Origin: CAZPNX01 sp964518765
GTDB lineage: Bacteria > Edwardsbacteria > AC1 > EtOH8
Direction: 5' to 3'
Length of the DNA stretch: 32,255 bases
Assembly (NCBI GenBank): GCA_964518765.1
Contig: CAZFJC010000028.1
Location: forward strand, 1 to 32,255
Shown: positions 1-7,977 of the stretch, piece after piece
Layout of the letters: every line of letters begins with the position of its first letter
Numbering within the stretch: the first letter of the stretch is position 1
The notes under the pieces: model-generated
Seen by the model: only the letters and a program-made list of their open reading frames with translations
Database searches by the model: none
Told to the model about the DNA's origin: nothing
Program-made: the position numbers and the translations under genes

Positions 1-96
1 ACAGAAGTCTCGAAAATCGCCATTTTTTAGTCCGAAACCTTAGGGTATTACCTAATATAAATTTTAAACCCTTAAGAACAGTAGCCGTATCGCGCC

Positions 97-1848
97 TTGA
101 AGGAACTGCTGGCCCTGCGAAAATACGTAGCCCGCCACCAGTGGGTCATACTGGCCGGGCTTTTGGCTCTGGTGTCCATCGACCTGCTGCAGCTGGCCAT
201 CCCCTACATCCTGAAACAGGTAGTGGACGACCTGGCGGCGGAGGCGGCCACGCCCCAGAGGCTTTTGGGCTACAGCCTGTGGTTGGTGGCGGTGGCCCTG
301 GGGATAGGGATTGGCCGGTTTTTCTGGCGCTATTGCATCATCGGCTCGGCCAGGAGGATAGAGAACCAGCTGAGGAGCGACCTGTTTGCCCATCTGACCA
401 CCTTGGACTTTTCCTACTACGACGAACACAAGACCGGCGACCTGATGGCCCACGCCACCAATGACATCAACGCGGTGCGGATGTCCCTGGGCTTCGGGCT
501 GGTGATACTGACCGACATCGTGGTGCTGGGGATCTCGGCGCTGATCATGATGTTCCGCATCTCGCCGCGGCTGAGCCTACTGGCCCTGATCCCCCTGCCG
601 CTGCTGTCGGTGGTGGTGGCCTTTTTCGGTCAGATGATCCGGCGGCTTTTCGAGCGGGTGCAGCGATCCTTTTCCGACATGACCGAGCTGGTGCGGGAGA
701 ACATCTCCGGCATCCGGGTAGTGAAGCTTTTCGTCCAGGAGGCGGCCGAGCGAGAGCGTTTCGGGCTGGCCAGCCAGGACTACCTGCGCAAAAACCTGGC
801 CCTGGTGCGGCTGTGGGGTATGTTCTTCCCCCTGATAATGTTCATCGCCTCGCTGTCTCAGGGGATCGTCTTTCTGGCCGGGGGGCGGATGACGGTCTTC
901 GGCGAGGTGTCGGTGGGCGACTTCGTGGCCTTCAGCTCCTACCTGGGGATTCTCATCTGGCCCATGATCGCCATAGGCCAGGCTATCAACATGTTCCAAC
1001 GGGGGGCGGCCTCTCAGGGACGGCTCAACCGCATCTTCGAGACCAAGCCAGTAATCAGAGACTTGCCCGGGGCCCTGCCCAAGCCTCCGGCCGAGGTCGG
1101 GGCCATCGAATTTCAAGACGTTACCAGCTACTACAACGGCAAGTCGAGCCCGGCCTTGGAGGGCGTCTCCTTCCGCATCCTGCCCCGGCGGACGCTGGGG
1201 ATCACCGGCAGCATCGGTTCGGGCAAGTCGACACTGGTCGGACTCCTTTTAAGGCTCTATGAGCCTTCACAGGGACGGGTGACTATCGACGGCCGTGCCG
1301 TGTCCGAGTATTCGCTGGGGGCCCTGCGCTCTATGATCTCCTTCGTTCCGCAGGACACCTTCCTCTTCTCGGATACCATCGCCGAGAACATCGCCTTCGG
1401 CCTGAAAGAGATGCCCGGCCAGGACGAGATCGAAAGGGCGGCCAAGCTGGCCTCGATCCACGACGAGATAACCTCCCTGCCCAATGGCTACCAGACCGTC
1501 ATTGGCGAACGGGGGGTGACTCTCTCCGGCGGCCAGAAGCAGCGGTTGGCTCTGGCCCGAGCCCTGCTGGCCGACAAGCCCATTCTGATCATGGACGACG
1601 CCCTGTCGGCCGTGGACGCCGACACCGAGCGTAGGATACTGGACGCCCTTCGCACCGAGCTGAAGAAGCGGACCGCCATCGTTATCTCCCACCGCATCTT
1701 TGCCATCCAGAACGCCGACCTGATACTGGTCCTCGATCAGGGTCGGATAGTGGAGCGCGGCCGTCACCGAGAGCTGCTGTCCAGGAAGGGGCTGTACCAC
1801 CAGATATACCAGCTGCAGCAGCTGGAAAGGGCCATAGACAAGAAATGA
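97..1848 (+). CDS. ABC exporter half-transporter with degenerate ATP site (heterodimer subunit 1)
   Basis: A 583-residue type IV (MsbA/multidrug-like) half-transporter: a six-helix membrane domain in about the first 310 residues, then a nucleotide-binding domain. Walker A is GSIGSGKST (371-379), the signature is LSGGQ (476-480) and Walker B ends in D500-D501. The residue after the Walker B Asp is normally the catalytic Glu; here it is Asp. That substitution is known for one subunit of heterodimeric exporters such as TM287/288 and BmrCD. The next gene supplies a DE Walker B and a weakened signature, so the two very probably pair. The start is TTG at 97: an in-frame stop lies 15 nt upstream (82-84), no ATG occurs near the N-terminus, and no clear Shine-Dalgarno is visible. 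The transported substrate cannot be read from the sequence. Confidence 0.93.
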   Translation: MKELLALRKYVARHQWVILAGLLALVSIDLLQLAIPYILKQVVDDLAAEAATPQRLLGYSLWLVAVALGIGIGRFFWRYCIIGSARRIENQLRSDLFAHLTTLDFSYYDEHKTGDLMAHATNDINAVRMSLGFGLVILTDIVVLGISALIMMFRISPRLSLLALIPLPLLSVVVAFFGQMIRRLFERVQRSFSDMTELVRENISGIRVVKLFVQEAAERERFGLASQDYLRKNLALVRLWGMFFPLIMFIASLSQGIVFLAGGRMTVFGEVSVGDFVAFSSYLGILIWPMIAIGQAINMFQRGAASQGRLNRIFETKPVIRDLPGALPKPPAEVGAIEFQDVTSYYNGKSSPALEGVSFRILPRRTLGITGSIGSGKSTLVGLLLRLYEPSQGRVTIDGRAVSEYSLGALRSMISFVPQDTFLFSDTIAENIAFGLKEMPGQDEIERAAKLASIHDEITSLPNGYQTVIGERGVTLSGGQKQRLALARALLADKPILIMDDALSAVDADTERRILDALRTELKKRTAIVISHRIFAIQNADLILVLDQGRIVERGRHRELLSRKGLYHQIYQLQQLERAIDKK

Positions 1849-2082
1849 ACGCAATACGAAGGCCCAAGGGCATAATGTTTTATCAAGTTCTTATAAAGGA
1901 CGATCGACTATCCTAATATTTCAGGAAATAATGGACCGGCGGCTTTTCCGGCCATCGCGACTTCTCTCGAATATCGGAAAATCGCCCCCCGAGCAGCATT
2001 ATCGAGCCTTGCCGCGATAGTCTGGAGTGTAGGAAATGGCTAACCTGAAAAGACAGGATAATCAAAAAGGGTAGTACAGTGC
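1849..2082. other. intergenic stretch without a recognisable gene
   Basis: About 230 nt between the two exporter subunits, more AT-rich than the genes around it. I see no coding ORF, tRNA or convincing promoter. A weak hairpin (CCGG arms around a T-rich loop, near 1935-1953) is the only local structure. Such a gap is unusual between subunits expected to be made in equal amounts, so the second gene may have its own promoter here. Confidence 0.5.
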
Positions 2083-2099
2083 CTTGGTGTCTTTGTGGT
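2083..2099 (+). repeat. 17-bp dispersed repeat, single arm, just before a Shine-Dalgarno
   Basis: CTTGGTGTCTTTGTGGT matches 16 of 17 bases of the right arm of the inverted repeat at 11761-11777. Both copies sit immediately before the ribosome-binding site of a gene: here GTGAAAGGA follows and the ATG is at 2117. No partner left arm is evident upstream, so this looks like a half element. Confidence 0.7.
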
Positions 2100-2116
2100 G
2101 AAAGGAACCTGAACTG

Positions 2117-3721
2117 ATGCACGGCGGACACGGCGGGGGACACGGAGGCGGCGGAGGGCACGACTTCCACGAGGAAGCGGCCCTGGGCAACATCTACGAC
2201 GCCAGGTTGGTCAAGCGCCTGGTGGGGCTGCTGCGGCCCTATTGGGGGCTGCTGGCCCTGGCGGTGCTGGTGCTGCTTTCGGTCACCGCCTTCGAGTTGG
2301 TCCTGCCCTACCTCACCAAGGAGGTCATCGACCGCCATATAACTGTCTCCGGCCGCAAGACGGTCTCCGACCGTCCGATCGAGGGAGCCATACCGTTAGC
2401 CGGCGACACACTGCTGCTGGTCCAATCCCGGATGGTCCGGGAGCAACGGGAACTCTGGTCCTCGCTGGAGAGACAGGGCAGATTGGAGGCCGAGCGCTAT
2501 TATTTCTTCAGGCCGGACAAGGCGGATGGCCAGGCCGGGGCGGTAGTGGCCTCGCATCCTGACCTGTTCCAGGTGTACGGGGGCACGGCTCTGATCCGCC
2601 TGCAGGACCTGAAGAAATTATCAAAGGCCGAGGTGGCCTTAATTCGGGGAGGCGACCTGGCCGGCATCTCCCACTTCGGGCTGTTGTTCCTGGGGCTGCT
2701 GGTCCTCAGCTTCGCCCTAAACTTCGCCCAGGTGTTCCTGGTCCAGCTGGTGGGTCAGCGTTTCATGCACCGTCTGCGGTTGATGGTTTTCTCCAAGCTG
2801 GAGGAGCTGGACATGGCCTATTTCGACCGCAACCCGGTGGGCCGGCTGGTGACCCGGGCCACCAACGACGTCGACGCCATCAACGAGGCCTTCGTCTCGG
2901 TGTTCGCCCAGCTGCTGCGGGATGTGGCCCTGATCGCCGCCCTGATGGTCATGATGATCAAGCTGGACGTCAATCTGTTTCTGATCACCTGCGCCGTGCT
3001 GCCGCTGATAGGCTTCTGGACGGTTTTCTTCCGCGTCAGGGCCAGGGACATCTACCGTCAGATCAGGGTGAAGCTGGCCCGGCTGAACGCCACCCTTCAG
3101 GAGAACATCTCCGGAATACGGGTGATCCAGATCTTCAGCCGCCAGACCGAGCAGATAAGACGCTTCGAGAACGTCAACCGGGACTATTTCCGCTCCTCCA
3201 TGCAGGAGGTGCTGGTGATGTCGTTCTTTAGGCCGCTGGTGGAGATCATCTCGGCCACCGGCCTGGCCTTGGTCATCTACTACGGCGGNNNNNNNNNNNN
3301 NNNNNNNNNNNNNNNNNNNNNNNNNNNNNNNNNNNNNNNNNNNNNNNNNNNNNNNNNNNNNNNNNNNNNNNNNNNNNNNNNNNNNNNNAAGGAGCGGGGG
3401 GTGACCCTCTCGGCCGGGGAGCGCCAGCTGCTGTCCTTCGCCCGGGCCCTGGCCTTCGATCCGCCGGTGCTGGTGCTGGACGAGGCTACCGCCAACATAG
3501 ACTCGGCCACCGAGAAGCTGATCCAGGATGCCCTGGCGGTTCTGATGAAGGGCCGGACCTCGATCGTCATCGCCCATCGGCTTTCCACCATCAAGCACGT
3601 GGATCGGATCTACGTCATCCATAAGGGAGAAATACGGGAGACAGGCAGCCATCAGCAGCTGCTGAGGAAGAAAGGGCTCTACTACAAGCTCTACCAGCTG
3701 CAGCATGGTGTTGAAGACTGA
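2117..3721 (+). CDS. ABC exporter half-transporter, canonical ATP site (heterodimer subunit 2), interrupted by an assembly gap
   Basis: Second half-transporter, partner of the gene at 97. It begins with a Gly/His-rich tail (HGGHGGGHGGGGGH), then a first membrane helix. A soluble-looking insert of about 100 residues (about 75-180) precedes the second helix and would face outside; such inserts occur in this exporter subfamily. After the gap come a degenerate signature, LSAGE, and a normal Walker B, LVLDEATANID, with the catalytic Glu intact. LSAGE here with the D-D Walker B of the partner would form the degenerate site; LSGGQ of the partner with DE here would form the active one. The 100 Ns hide the end of the membrane domain and Walker A. 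By comparison with the partner about 200 residues (about 600 nt) are missing, so reading-frame continuity across the Ns means nothing. The ATG has AAAGGA 10 nt upstream. Confidence 0.9.
   Translation: MHGGHGGGHGGGGGHDFHEEAALGNIYDARLVKRLVGLLRPYWGLLALAVLVLLSVTAFELVLPYLTKEVIDRHITVSGRKTVSDRPIEGAIPLAGDTLLLVQSRMVREQRELWSSLERQGRLEAERYYFFRPDKADGQAGAVVASHPDLFQVYGGTALIRLQDLKKLSKAEVALIRGGDLAGISHFGLLFLGLLVLSFALNFAQVFLVQLVGQRFMHRLRLMVFSKLEELDMAYFDRNPVGRLVTRATNDVDAINEAFVSVFAQLLRDVALIAALMVMMIKLDVNLFLITCAVLPLIGFWTVFFRVRARDIYRQIRVKLARLNATLQENISGIRVIQIFSRQTEQIRRFENVNRDYFRSSMQEVLVMSFFRPLVEIISATGLALVIYYGXXXXXXXXXXXXXXXXXXXXXXXXXXXXXXXXXXKERGVTLSAGERQLLSFARALAFDPPVLVLDEATANIDSATEKLIQDALAVLMKGRTSIVIAHRLSTIKHVDRIYVIHKGEIRETGSHQQLLRKKGLYYKLYQLQHGVED
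3289..3388. other. assembly gap of exactly 100 N
   Basis: One hundred consecutive N, the conventional placeholder for a scaffold gap of unknown length. It lies inside the second ABC exporter subunit. Alignment in mind with subunit 1 suggests the true missing DNA is nearer 600 nt. Confidence 0.98.
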
Positions 3722-3749
3722 GGTCGTCCCTGAAAAGAGGGCGTCTATT

Positions 3750-4370
3750 ATGAGTAACTTAAGGAAAGAGATAATCGGTATCTGTCGCCGACTAGATTCG
3801 CTGGGGTACCTACCGGCCACCGACGGCAACGTCTCCGCCCGCTCCGGCCGCGGCCGGCTGCTGATAACGCCGTCGATGGCGCCCAAGGGGTCGCTTACAT
3901 CCGGGCAGCTTCTGGAGGTCGAACTTTCCGGCCAGGTGCTGTCGGGCAGAGGTAATCCGTCCTCCGAAATGAAGATGCACCTGGAAGTCTACCGCCAGAG
4001 GCCAGAGGTGGGCGCTGTGGTCCATGCCCATCCCCCGGCGGCCACCGCCTTCGCCGCCTGCCGTAAGCCTTTGGACAGGCCGATCCTGCCGGAGGCGGTG
4101 TTGCTGCTGGGGCCGGTGCCCCTGGCCCGTTACGCCACTCCTTCGACGGACGAAGTACCAAAGTCCATCGCTCCTTTGGTAAGAAAGCACAATGCCCTTT
4201 TGCTCGCCAACCATGGTGTATTGGCATATGGTAAGAGCCTTCAGGAGGCTTTGGAGAGGATGGAACGAGTGGAGCATTTAGCCAAGGTGGCGCTCCTATC
4301 GCGGCTTTTGGGAGGGGCCAAAGAGTTGAGCTCCTTCCAAAGGACGGCATTGGAGCGGCTATTAGGATAA
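3750..4370 (+). CDS. class II aldolase/adducin family protein (FucA-like)
   Basis: A 206-residue Zn-dependent aldolase-fold protein, cytoplasmic. With the start at ATG 3750 the four metal ligands fall at E73, H92, H94 and H155 (SSEMKMH, VHAHPP, ANHG), the same numbers as in E. coli L-fuculose-1-phosphate aldolase. That supports this start over the in-frame ATG at 3705, which would overlap the exporter gene. AGAGGG precedes the ATG by 8 nt. The family includes fuculose- and deoxyribulose-phosphate aldolases, ribulose-5-phosphate 4-epimerase and methylthioribulose-1-phosphate dehydratase; no neighbour identifies the substrate. It follows the exporter by 28 nt and may be cotranscribed with it; a strong terminator follows. 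Confidence 0.9.
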   Translation: MSNLRKEIIGICRRLDSLGYLPATDGNVSARSGRGRLLITPSMAPKGSLTSGQLLEVELSGQVLSGRGNPSSEMKMHLEVYRQRPEVGAVVHAHPPAATAFAACRKPLDRPILPEAVLLLGPVPLARYATPSTDEVPKSIAPLVRKHNALLLANHGVLAYGKSLQEALERMERVEHLAKVALLSRLLGGAKELSSFQRTALERLLG

Positions 4371-4385
4371 AACAGACCGGCTAAA

Positions 4386-4425
4386 AGCTAAGGGGTTTCC
4401 GAAAGGAAACCCCTTGGCTTGTTTC
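4386..4425 (+). terminator. Rho-independent terminator
   Basis: An 11-bp perfect stem (AAGGGGTTTCC, 4390-4400, with 4405-4415) is closed by a GAAA tetraloop. It extends outward by four further pairs including one T-G, and is followed by a T-rich stretch. On the other strand it is followed by TTTT, so it may also stop minus-strand transcripts coming from 4633. Confidence 0.88.
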
Positions 4426-4445
4426 TCTAAATAACCCTTATGCTT

Positions 4446-4620
4446 TATAATACTATCTGAAAGATTACCGAGTTGAACTGCATCACCCATTAGGAGGGTG
4501 AAGCCTGGGGCTTACCTGATAGGTGCCCCCCCGAGACTTCGGCCCGAGCGGCACGACTGAGCTTGACGAAGCCTCAAGCCAAGGGCTCACCCAGGTCTTG
4601 GGTCATTCCTCAGGATGACG
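4446..4620 (+). ncRNA. candidate structured RNA or palindromic repeat region
   Basis: No ORF is credible here. A perfect TATAAT lies at 4446-4451, with no good -35 at the usual distance. Downstream, 4501-4509 pairs with 4590-4599 (9 bp, one bulge). Inside this stem are hairpins at 4514-4524, 4531-4542, 4559-4575 and 4577-4587. A further hairpin (TCACCC/GGGTGA, 4483-4501) competes for the outer stem, and GTCAT..ATGAC forms one at 4602-4619. This could be a small RNA folded as a multibranched loop. Alternatively it is one of the palindromic dispersed repeats common in environmental genomes: the 4602-4619 hairpin and the GCTTGACGAAGC stretch recall such elements. I do not recognise it as 6S, SRP, tmRNA or RNase P RNA. 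Confidence 0.35.
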
Positions 4621-4632
4621 ACAGGAGGAAAA

Positions 4633-5037
4633 TTAAGTCAGCAGCCTCTGCTGGCCTTCAAGTTTTCTGATATCCTCCACGTCCTGGGTGCACTCCAGGC
4701 AGCCCAGGTACTTGCCCTCGAGATCACGCAGGGCGTAGAACTCGATCAGTATCTTGTGCGCCTCCTTCTCCGGCCCGACCGGGAGGTCTATCCAGAACCG
4801 GGCCTTGTCCCGCTTGCCCTCCCGCATCTCGTTAACGATGGCCTCGACCTTGTGCAGGCTTTCCTTGGGGTGGCACTGGCGGAAGTTGACCCCCATGCTG
4901 GAGATGGGTCGGTGGAATAGCCTCTTTTCGTGCTTGTTCCACCCGATGACCTCGTCGTGGTGGTCGATGACGGTGATCTCCTGAGGTATGGTCTCCAGGA
5001 TGGCTCGGACCACGGCTTCGCTCATGCGGTCGATCAT
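4633..5037 (-). CDS. small PAS-domain protein (DUF438 C-terminal type)
   Basis: A 134-residue protein made almost entirely of one PAS domain. Residues 10-40 (ETIPQEITVIDHHDEVIGWN) are the usual PAS start. The stretch NFRQCHPKESLHKVEAI followed by an FWI strand is characteristic of the PAS domain at the C-terminus of DUF438 proteins, where the Cys-His-Pro motif is conserved. There is no kinase, cyclase or DNA-binding part, so it is probably a stand-alone sensor or ligand-binding module; the ligand is unknown. ATG at 5037 has AGGGGT 6 nt upstream. It lies 10 nt after the broken acetyltransferase gene and probably shares its transcript. Confidence 0.82.
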   Translation of the reverse strand: MIDRMSEAVVRAILETIPQEITVIDHHDEVIGWNKHEKRLFHRPISSMGVNFRQCHPKESLHKVEAIVNEMREGKRDKARFWIDLPVGPEKEAHKILIEFYALRDLEGKYLGCLECTQDVEDIRKLEGQQRLLT

Positions 5038-5047
5038 ATCGTTACCC

Positions 5048-5618
5048 CTATTTAAGCTTCTTTTTCATGATCAGGGCCACCTCGCCGTCCTCGGCGTCTC
5101 GGTTGGTATAAAGCGACAGGTCCACGCAGTCGATCTCGTATCCGTTCTTTCGGTAGAAGCGTATGGCCGGGACATTGGTATTCTGCGCCTCCAGGGTGAT
5201 GGCCCGTACCCCCCAGCTCCCGGGCGACCACCTCAGCCCTGGCCATCAGCATCCGGCCCACGCCCCGCCACCGCCAGTCCGGCATTACCTCCAGGTCCTC
5301 GACATGCAGGGTGTTGTTCCATGTCCGCCTCTCCATCACCAGAGCGCCCACCATCCTGTCTCCGGCGAAGGCGCCGTAGGAAAGACCCTTGGCGATTATC
5401 CCTCGGCGGCGCTGGGCATCGGAAGGGTCCCGGCCCCACTTCTTGACGTACGGGGCCTTCAACATGACGAGCTCCAAGCTTAGGAAGACCTTTTTCTCCT
5501 ATTCGGACTTTTTTGCCTGGTAGCGTTCCCTTGATTCGTGACCGGTGAATTCAAAAGAACCCTTCTGCAGATCTTTGGCGTCAAACAACCGCCTGATTTC
5601 AATGCTGTCGCCGGCCAT
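5048..5618 (-). pseudogene. GNAT family N-acetyltransferase, broken by an in-frame TAG and a frameshift
   Basis: Read as one gene it starts at ATG 5618, directly after the serS stop (TAGATG), and would encode about 189 residues. The N-terminus (MAGDSIEIRRLFDAKDL) runs to codon 39, then a TAG at 5499-5501 interrupts it. The same frame continues through VKKWGRDPSD and the acetyl-CoA loop RWRGVGRML. At a run of six C (5209-5214) one base too many shifts the frame. Removing it restores a classic GNAT end, ITLEAQNTNVPAIRFYRKNGY, stopping at TAG 5048-5050. The family is the streptothricin-acetyltransferase-like GNATs with NTNVPAIRFY and LYTN motifs. A shorter start (ATG 5465, with GGAG 6 nt upstream) could make a truncated product. 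Two independent lesions favour a decayed gene, though consensus errors cannot be excluded. Confidence 0.8.
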
Positions 5619-6911
5619 CTATGGCTTTCCAATGATCTCCGTTCCCAGATACTTCTGCAGCGCCTCCGGCACCGCCACCGTCCCGTCGGCCCTCTGGTAG
5701 TTCTCCAGCACCGCTATCAATGTGCGGGGCAGGGCCAGGCCGGAGCCGTTCAGCGTGTGCAGGTATTCGGGCCGGGCCTTGGGGTCGCGGCGGAATTTTA
5801 TATTGGCCCGGCGGGCCTGGAAATCGCCGAAGTTCGAGCAGGAGGAAACCTCCAGCCATTCCTGGCATCCGGGCGACCAGACCTCGACGTCATAGGTCTT
5901 CATAGAGGCGAAGGTCAGGTCCCCGGTGCATAACCTGACCACCCGATAGCGCAGCCCCAGCTTCTTGGGGATGTCGCAGGCGTCCTCCACTAGCCTCTCC
6001 AGCTCCTCGTTGGATTTCTCTGGCAGGCAGAACTTGACCAGCTCCACCTTGTCGAACTGGTGCCCGCGTTTGATGCCTCGGGTGTCCTTGCCGGCCGACA
6101 TCTTCTCCCGGCGGAAGCAGGGGGTGTAGGCCACGTGCCTGAGGGGGAGGTCCTTGGCCTCCAGAACCTCGTCGCGATACATGTTGGTCACCGGGACCTC
6201 GGCGGTGGGGATCAGCCAGAGGTCATCCTCGACGTCGTGGTAGAGGTTGTCGACGAACTTGGGCAGCTGGCCGGTACCTATCAGGCACTTTCCGGACACG
6301 ATATAGGGAGGGTAGACCTCAGAATACCCATGCTCCCTGGTGTGGACGTCGAGCATCCACGTTATTAGCGCCCGCTGCAGGGCGGCCCCAGCGCCTCGCA
6401 GCATGTAGAAACGGGTGCCCGATATCTTGACTCCCCGCTCAAAATCAATTATTCCCAACTTCTCTCCCAGTTCCCAGTGGGGCTGGAGCGGGAAATCAAA
6501 CCGTCTCTCCTCGCCAGCGGTCAGGTCCACCACGTTTCCGGACTGGTCGGGGCCTTCGGGCACGTCAGGGTCGGCCACATTGGGCACGGCCAGCAGTGCC
6601 TGCTCCAGCTTATCCTCGACGTCCCTAAGCTCGCCGTCCAGCTTTTTGATCTTTTCGCCGATCTCTCGGGTGATGAGCGCCTGGGAGAGATCGAGCTTGC
6701 TCTCCCGCTCCGGGCCGTCCTGAGCCTTGAGGCGGGCCACGTCCTTGGAGGCCTGGTTGCGGGCGGCCTTAAGCTGTTCCACCTCCTGGATGATACGGCG
6801 GCGCTCTTTGTCCATCTCCAGCAAGGCTTCGACGTCCACCGGAGACTTCTTGGCGGCGGCGACGGCCTTCACTTGTTCAGGGTTGTCGCGGATGAATCTG
6901 ATATCAAGCAT
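5619..6911 (-). CDS. serS: seryl-tRNA synthetase
   Basis: A 430-residue class II aminoacyl-tRNA synthetase that charges tRNA-Ser (and tRNA-Sec where present) in the cytoplasm. The first about 110 residues are the long antiparallel coiled coil that grips the tRNA variable arm, starting MLDIRFIRDNPEQVK. Motif 2 is visible as CFRREKMSAGKDTRG.KRGHQFDKVE. Motif 3 is LNGSGLALPRTLIAVLENYQ near the C-terminus. Length matches the bacterial family. ATG at 6911 has GAGG 7 nt upstream. The stop TAG abuts the ATG of the broken acetyltransferase, so the two were probably translationally coupled. Confidence 0.98.
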   Translation of the reverse strand: MLDIRFIRDNPEQVKAVAAAKKSPVDVEALLEMDKERRRIIQEVEQLKAARNQASKDVARLKAQDGPERESKLDLSQALITREIGEKIKKLDGELRDVEDKLEQALLAVPNVADPDVPEGPDQSGNVVDLTAGEERRFDFPLQPHWELGEKLGIIDFERGVKISGTRFYMLRGAGAALQRALITWMLDVHTREHGYSEVYPPYIVSGKCLIGTGQLPKFVDNLYHDVEDDLWLIPTAEVPVTNMYRDEVLEAKDLPLRHVAYTPCFRREKMSAGKDTRGIKRGHQFDKVELVKFCLPEKSNEELERLVEDACDIPKKLGLRYRVVRLCTGDLTFASMKTYDVEVWSPGCQEWLEVSSCSNFGDFQARRANIKFRRDPKARPEYLHTLNGSGLALPRTLIAVLENYQRADGTVAVPEALQKYLGTEIIGKP

Positions 6912-6937
6912 GTTTGCCTCGCAAGACTCTTAATATT

Positions 6938-7885
6938 TCAAACGACCTTCAGCCTGATCACCGCTCCCGAAAGCAGCTGGGCGGCAAACGTCAAAAGCTC
7001 CTGCTCCTCACGCCCGAAGAGGATATCCTGGTCATAGCTGCGGATGGCCAGCAACCCCAGCACCCGGTCGCCGCTTTTGAGGGGCACCCCCAGCCAGCCG
7101 ACGAAGGGCGTGTCCACCGCGTCCATCCCCTCCTCCTGGATCATCTGTTCCAACGTCTCCTGGGAGGCGAAAAGGTACTCGCCGGTCTTTAATACCTCGG
7201 CCACCAAGCCCTTGCCCGGCGGGGCGGGGGCAGGCGGGGCACTGAACTCGTCGACATAGTAAATGTAGTCCAGGATGTTATCCCCGGGGCGGTGCAGGGC
7301 CACGAAGAAGTTGCGGGCGAAGATCAGGCCGCCCACGATGTTGTGGATGTCGCCGCACAACCGGCGGAAGTCGCTGGCCTGGCTGCAGCGATTGGATATC
7401 TTGTAGAGGGCCTCCTGGTAGGCGCGCTCCTGCTTTTCCCGGGTGATCTCCTCGCTGGTGGTGACTATGCCCAAGGCCTCCCCCTGGCCGTCGCGAATGA
7501 CGTCTGAGGTCAGACGGACATGGAAGATGGAGCCGTCGCGGCGGACGTTGAGCCCATCGCGAGTGAGACGCTTGAAGGACCGCACCTGCTCCGGGGACAT
7601 GGGGCGCCAATTGCCCCCGGGGACGAAGACGCTGACGTCCCGGCCCAGGAGCTCGTCCACCGAATAACCGTGCATCTGGGCCTCGGCCGGGTTGGTGTAG
7701 AGGATCTGGCCCTTGAGGTTGGTGATGGTCACCCCCAGCGGCAGGTTGCTTACCACTTGCTCCAGGGCCGAAAGCTTAAGGCGCAGGTGCCGCAGCTCGG
7801 ACTCGGCCACCTCGGCCTCGGCCAGGCGGATGCGCAGGGCGTGCAACTCCTTGGCCAGATGTTCTTTGAATGTTGCGTCTTCCAT
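6938..7885 (-). CDS. PAS-GAF sensor protein without output domain
   Basis: A 315-residue soluble protein: an N-terminal coiled coil (about 1-40, rich in Glu, Ala, Leu and Arg), a PAS domain (about 40-150; GVTITNLKGQILYTNPA, then DGSIFHVRLTSDVIRD and a PAC-type ITREKQER), and a GAF domain (about 165-312; ends PLKSGDRVLGLLAIRSYD and FAAQLLSGAV). No histidine-kinase, GGDEF or HTH part is present, so it would have to signal through a partner. Start ATG 7885 is chosen because AGGGAG lies 6 nt upstream; an in-frame TTG at 7930 lacks a ribosome-binding site and lies upstream of the predicted transcription start. It ends 26 nt before serS and may be cotranscribed with it. Confidence 0.85.
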   Translation of the reverse strand: MEDATFKEHLAKELHALRIRLAEAEVAESELRHLRLKLSALEQVVSNLPLGVTITNLKGQILYTNPAEAQMHGYSVDELLGRDVSVFVPGGNWRPMSPEQVRSFKRLTRDGLNVRRDGSIFHVRLTSDVIRDGQGEALGIVTTSEEITREKQERAYQEALYKISNRCSQASDFRRLCGDIHNIVGGLIFARNFFVALHRPGDNILDYIYYVDEFSAPPAPAPPGKGLVAEVLKTGEYLFASQETLEQMIQEEGMDAVDTPFVGWLGVPLKSGDRVLGLLAIRSYDQDILFGREEQELLTFAAQLLSGAVIRLKVV

Positions 7886-7921
7886 CTTTCTCTCCCTTGC
7901 CTCGGGCGATAGCGGCTTATT

Positions 7922-7950
7922 ATGATACAATATCGGGTGAAAAAAGTAAA
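7922..7950 (-). promoter_or_regulatory. sigma70-type promoter for the PAS-GAF gene
   Basis: On the minus strand TTTACT (7945-7950) is followed after 17 nt by TATCAT (7922-7927), matching 4/6 and 5/6 of the consensus. The predicted transcript would start near 7915 and carry a 30-nt leader with an AGGGAG Shine-Dalgarno. A short CCGGC/GCCGG hairpin (7965-7977) followed by T-rich minus-strand sequence may end the upstream exonuclease transcript. Confidence 0.5.
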
Positions 7951-7977
7951 TCGGGAAAAGAGGCCCGGCTTGGCCGG

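Noticed and set aside
3705..3749. Earlier ATG for the class II aldolase.
   Set aside because: It would overlap the exporter gene; the start at 3750 gives FucA-identical numbering of the four metal ligands and has its own ribosome-binding site.
2717..3886. Long antisense open frame opposite the second ABC exporter.
   Set aside because: It is the shadow of a GC-rich gene, runs through the N gap, and its translation (many His, Gln and Gly) has no domain character. The same holds for long antisense frames at 15411-16325 and 26039-26812, and for the same-strand shadow frame at 16365-17324.
5499..5501. TAG as a reassigned sense codon.
   Set aside because: TAG terminates serS, the M23 peptidase, arsR and the CcdA-like gene in this window, so it is a normal stop here.
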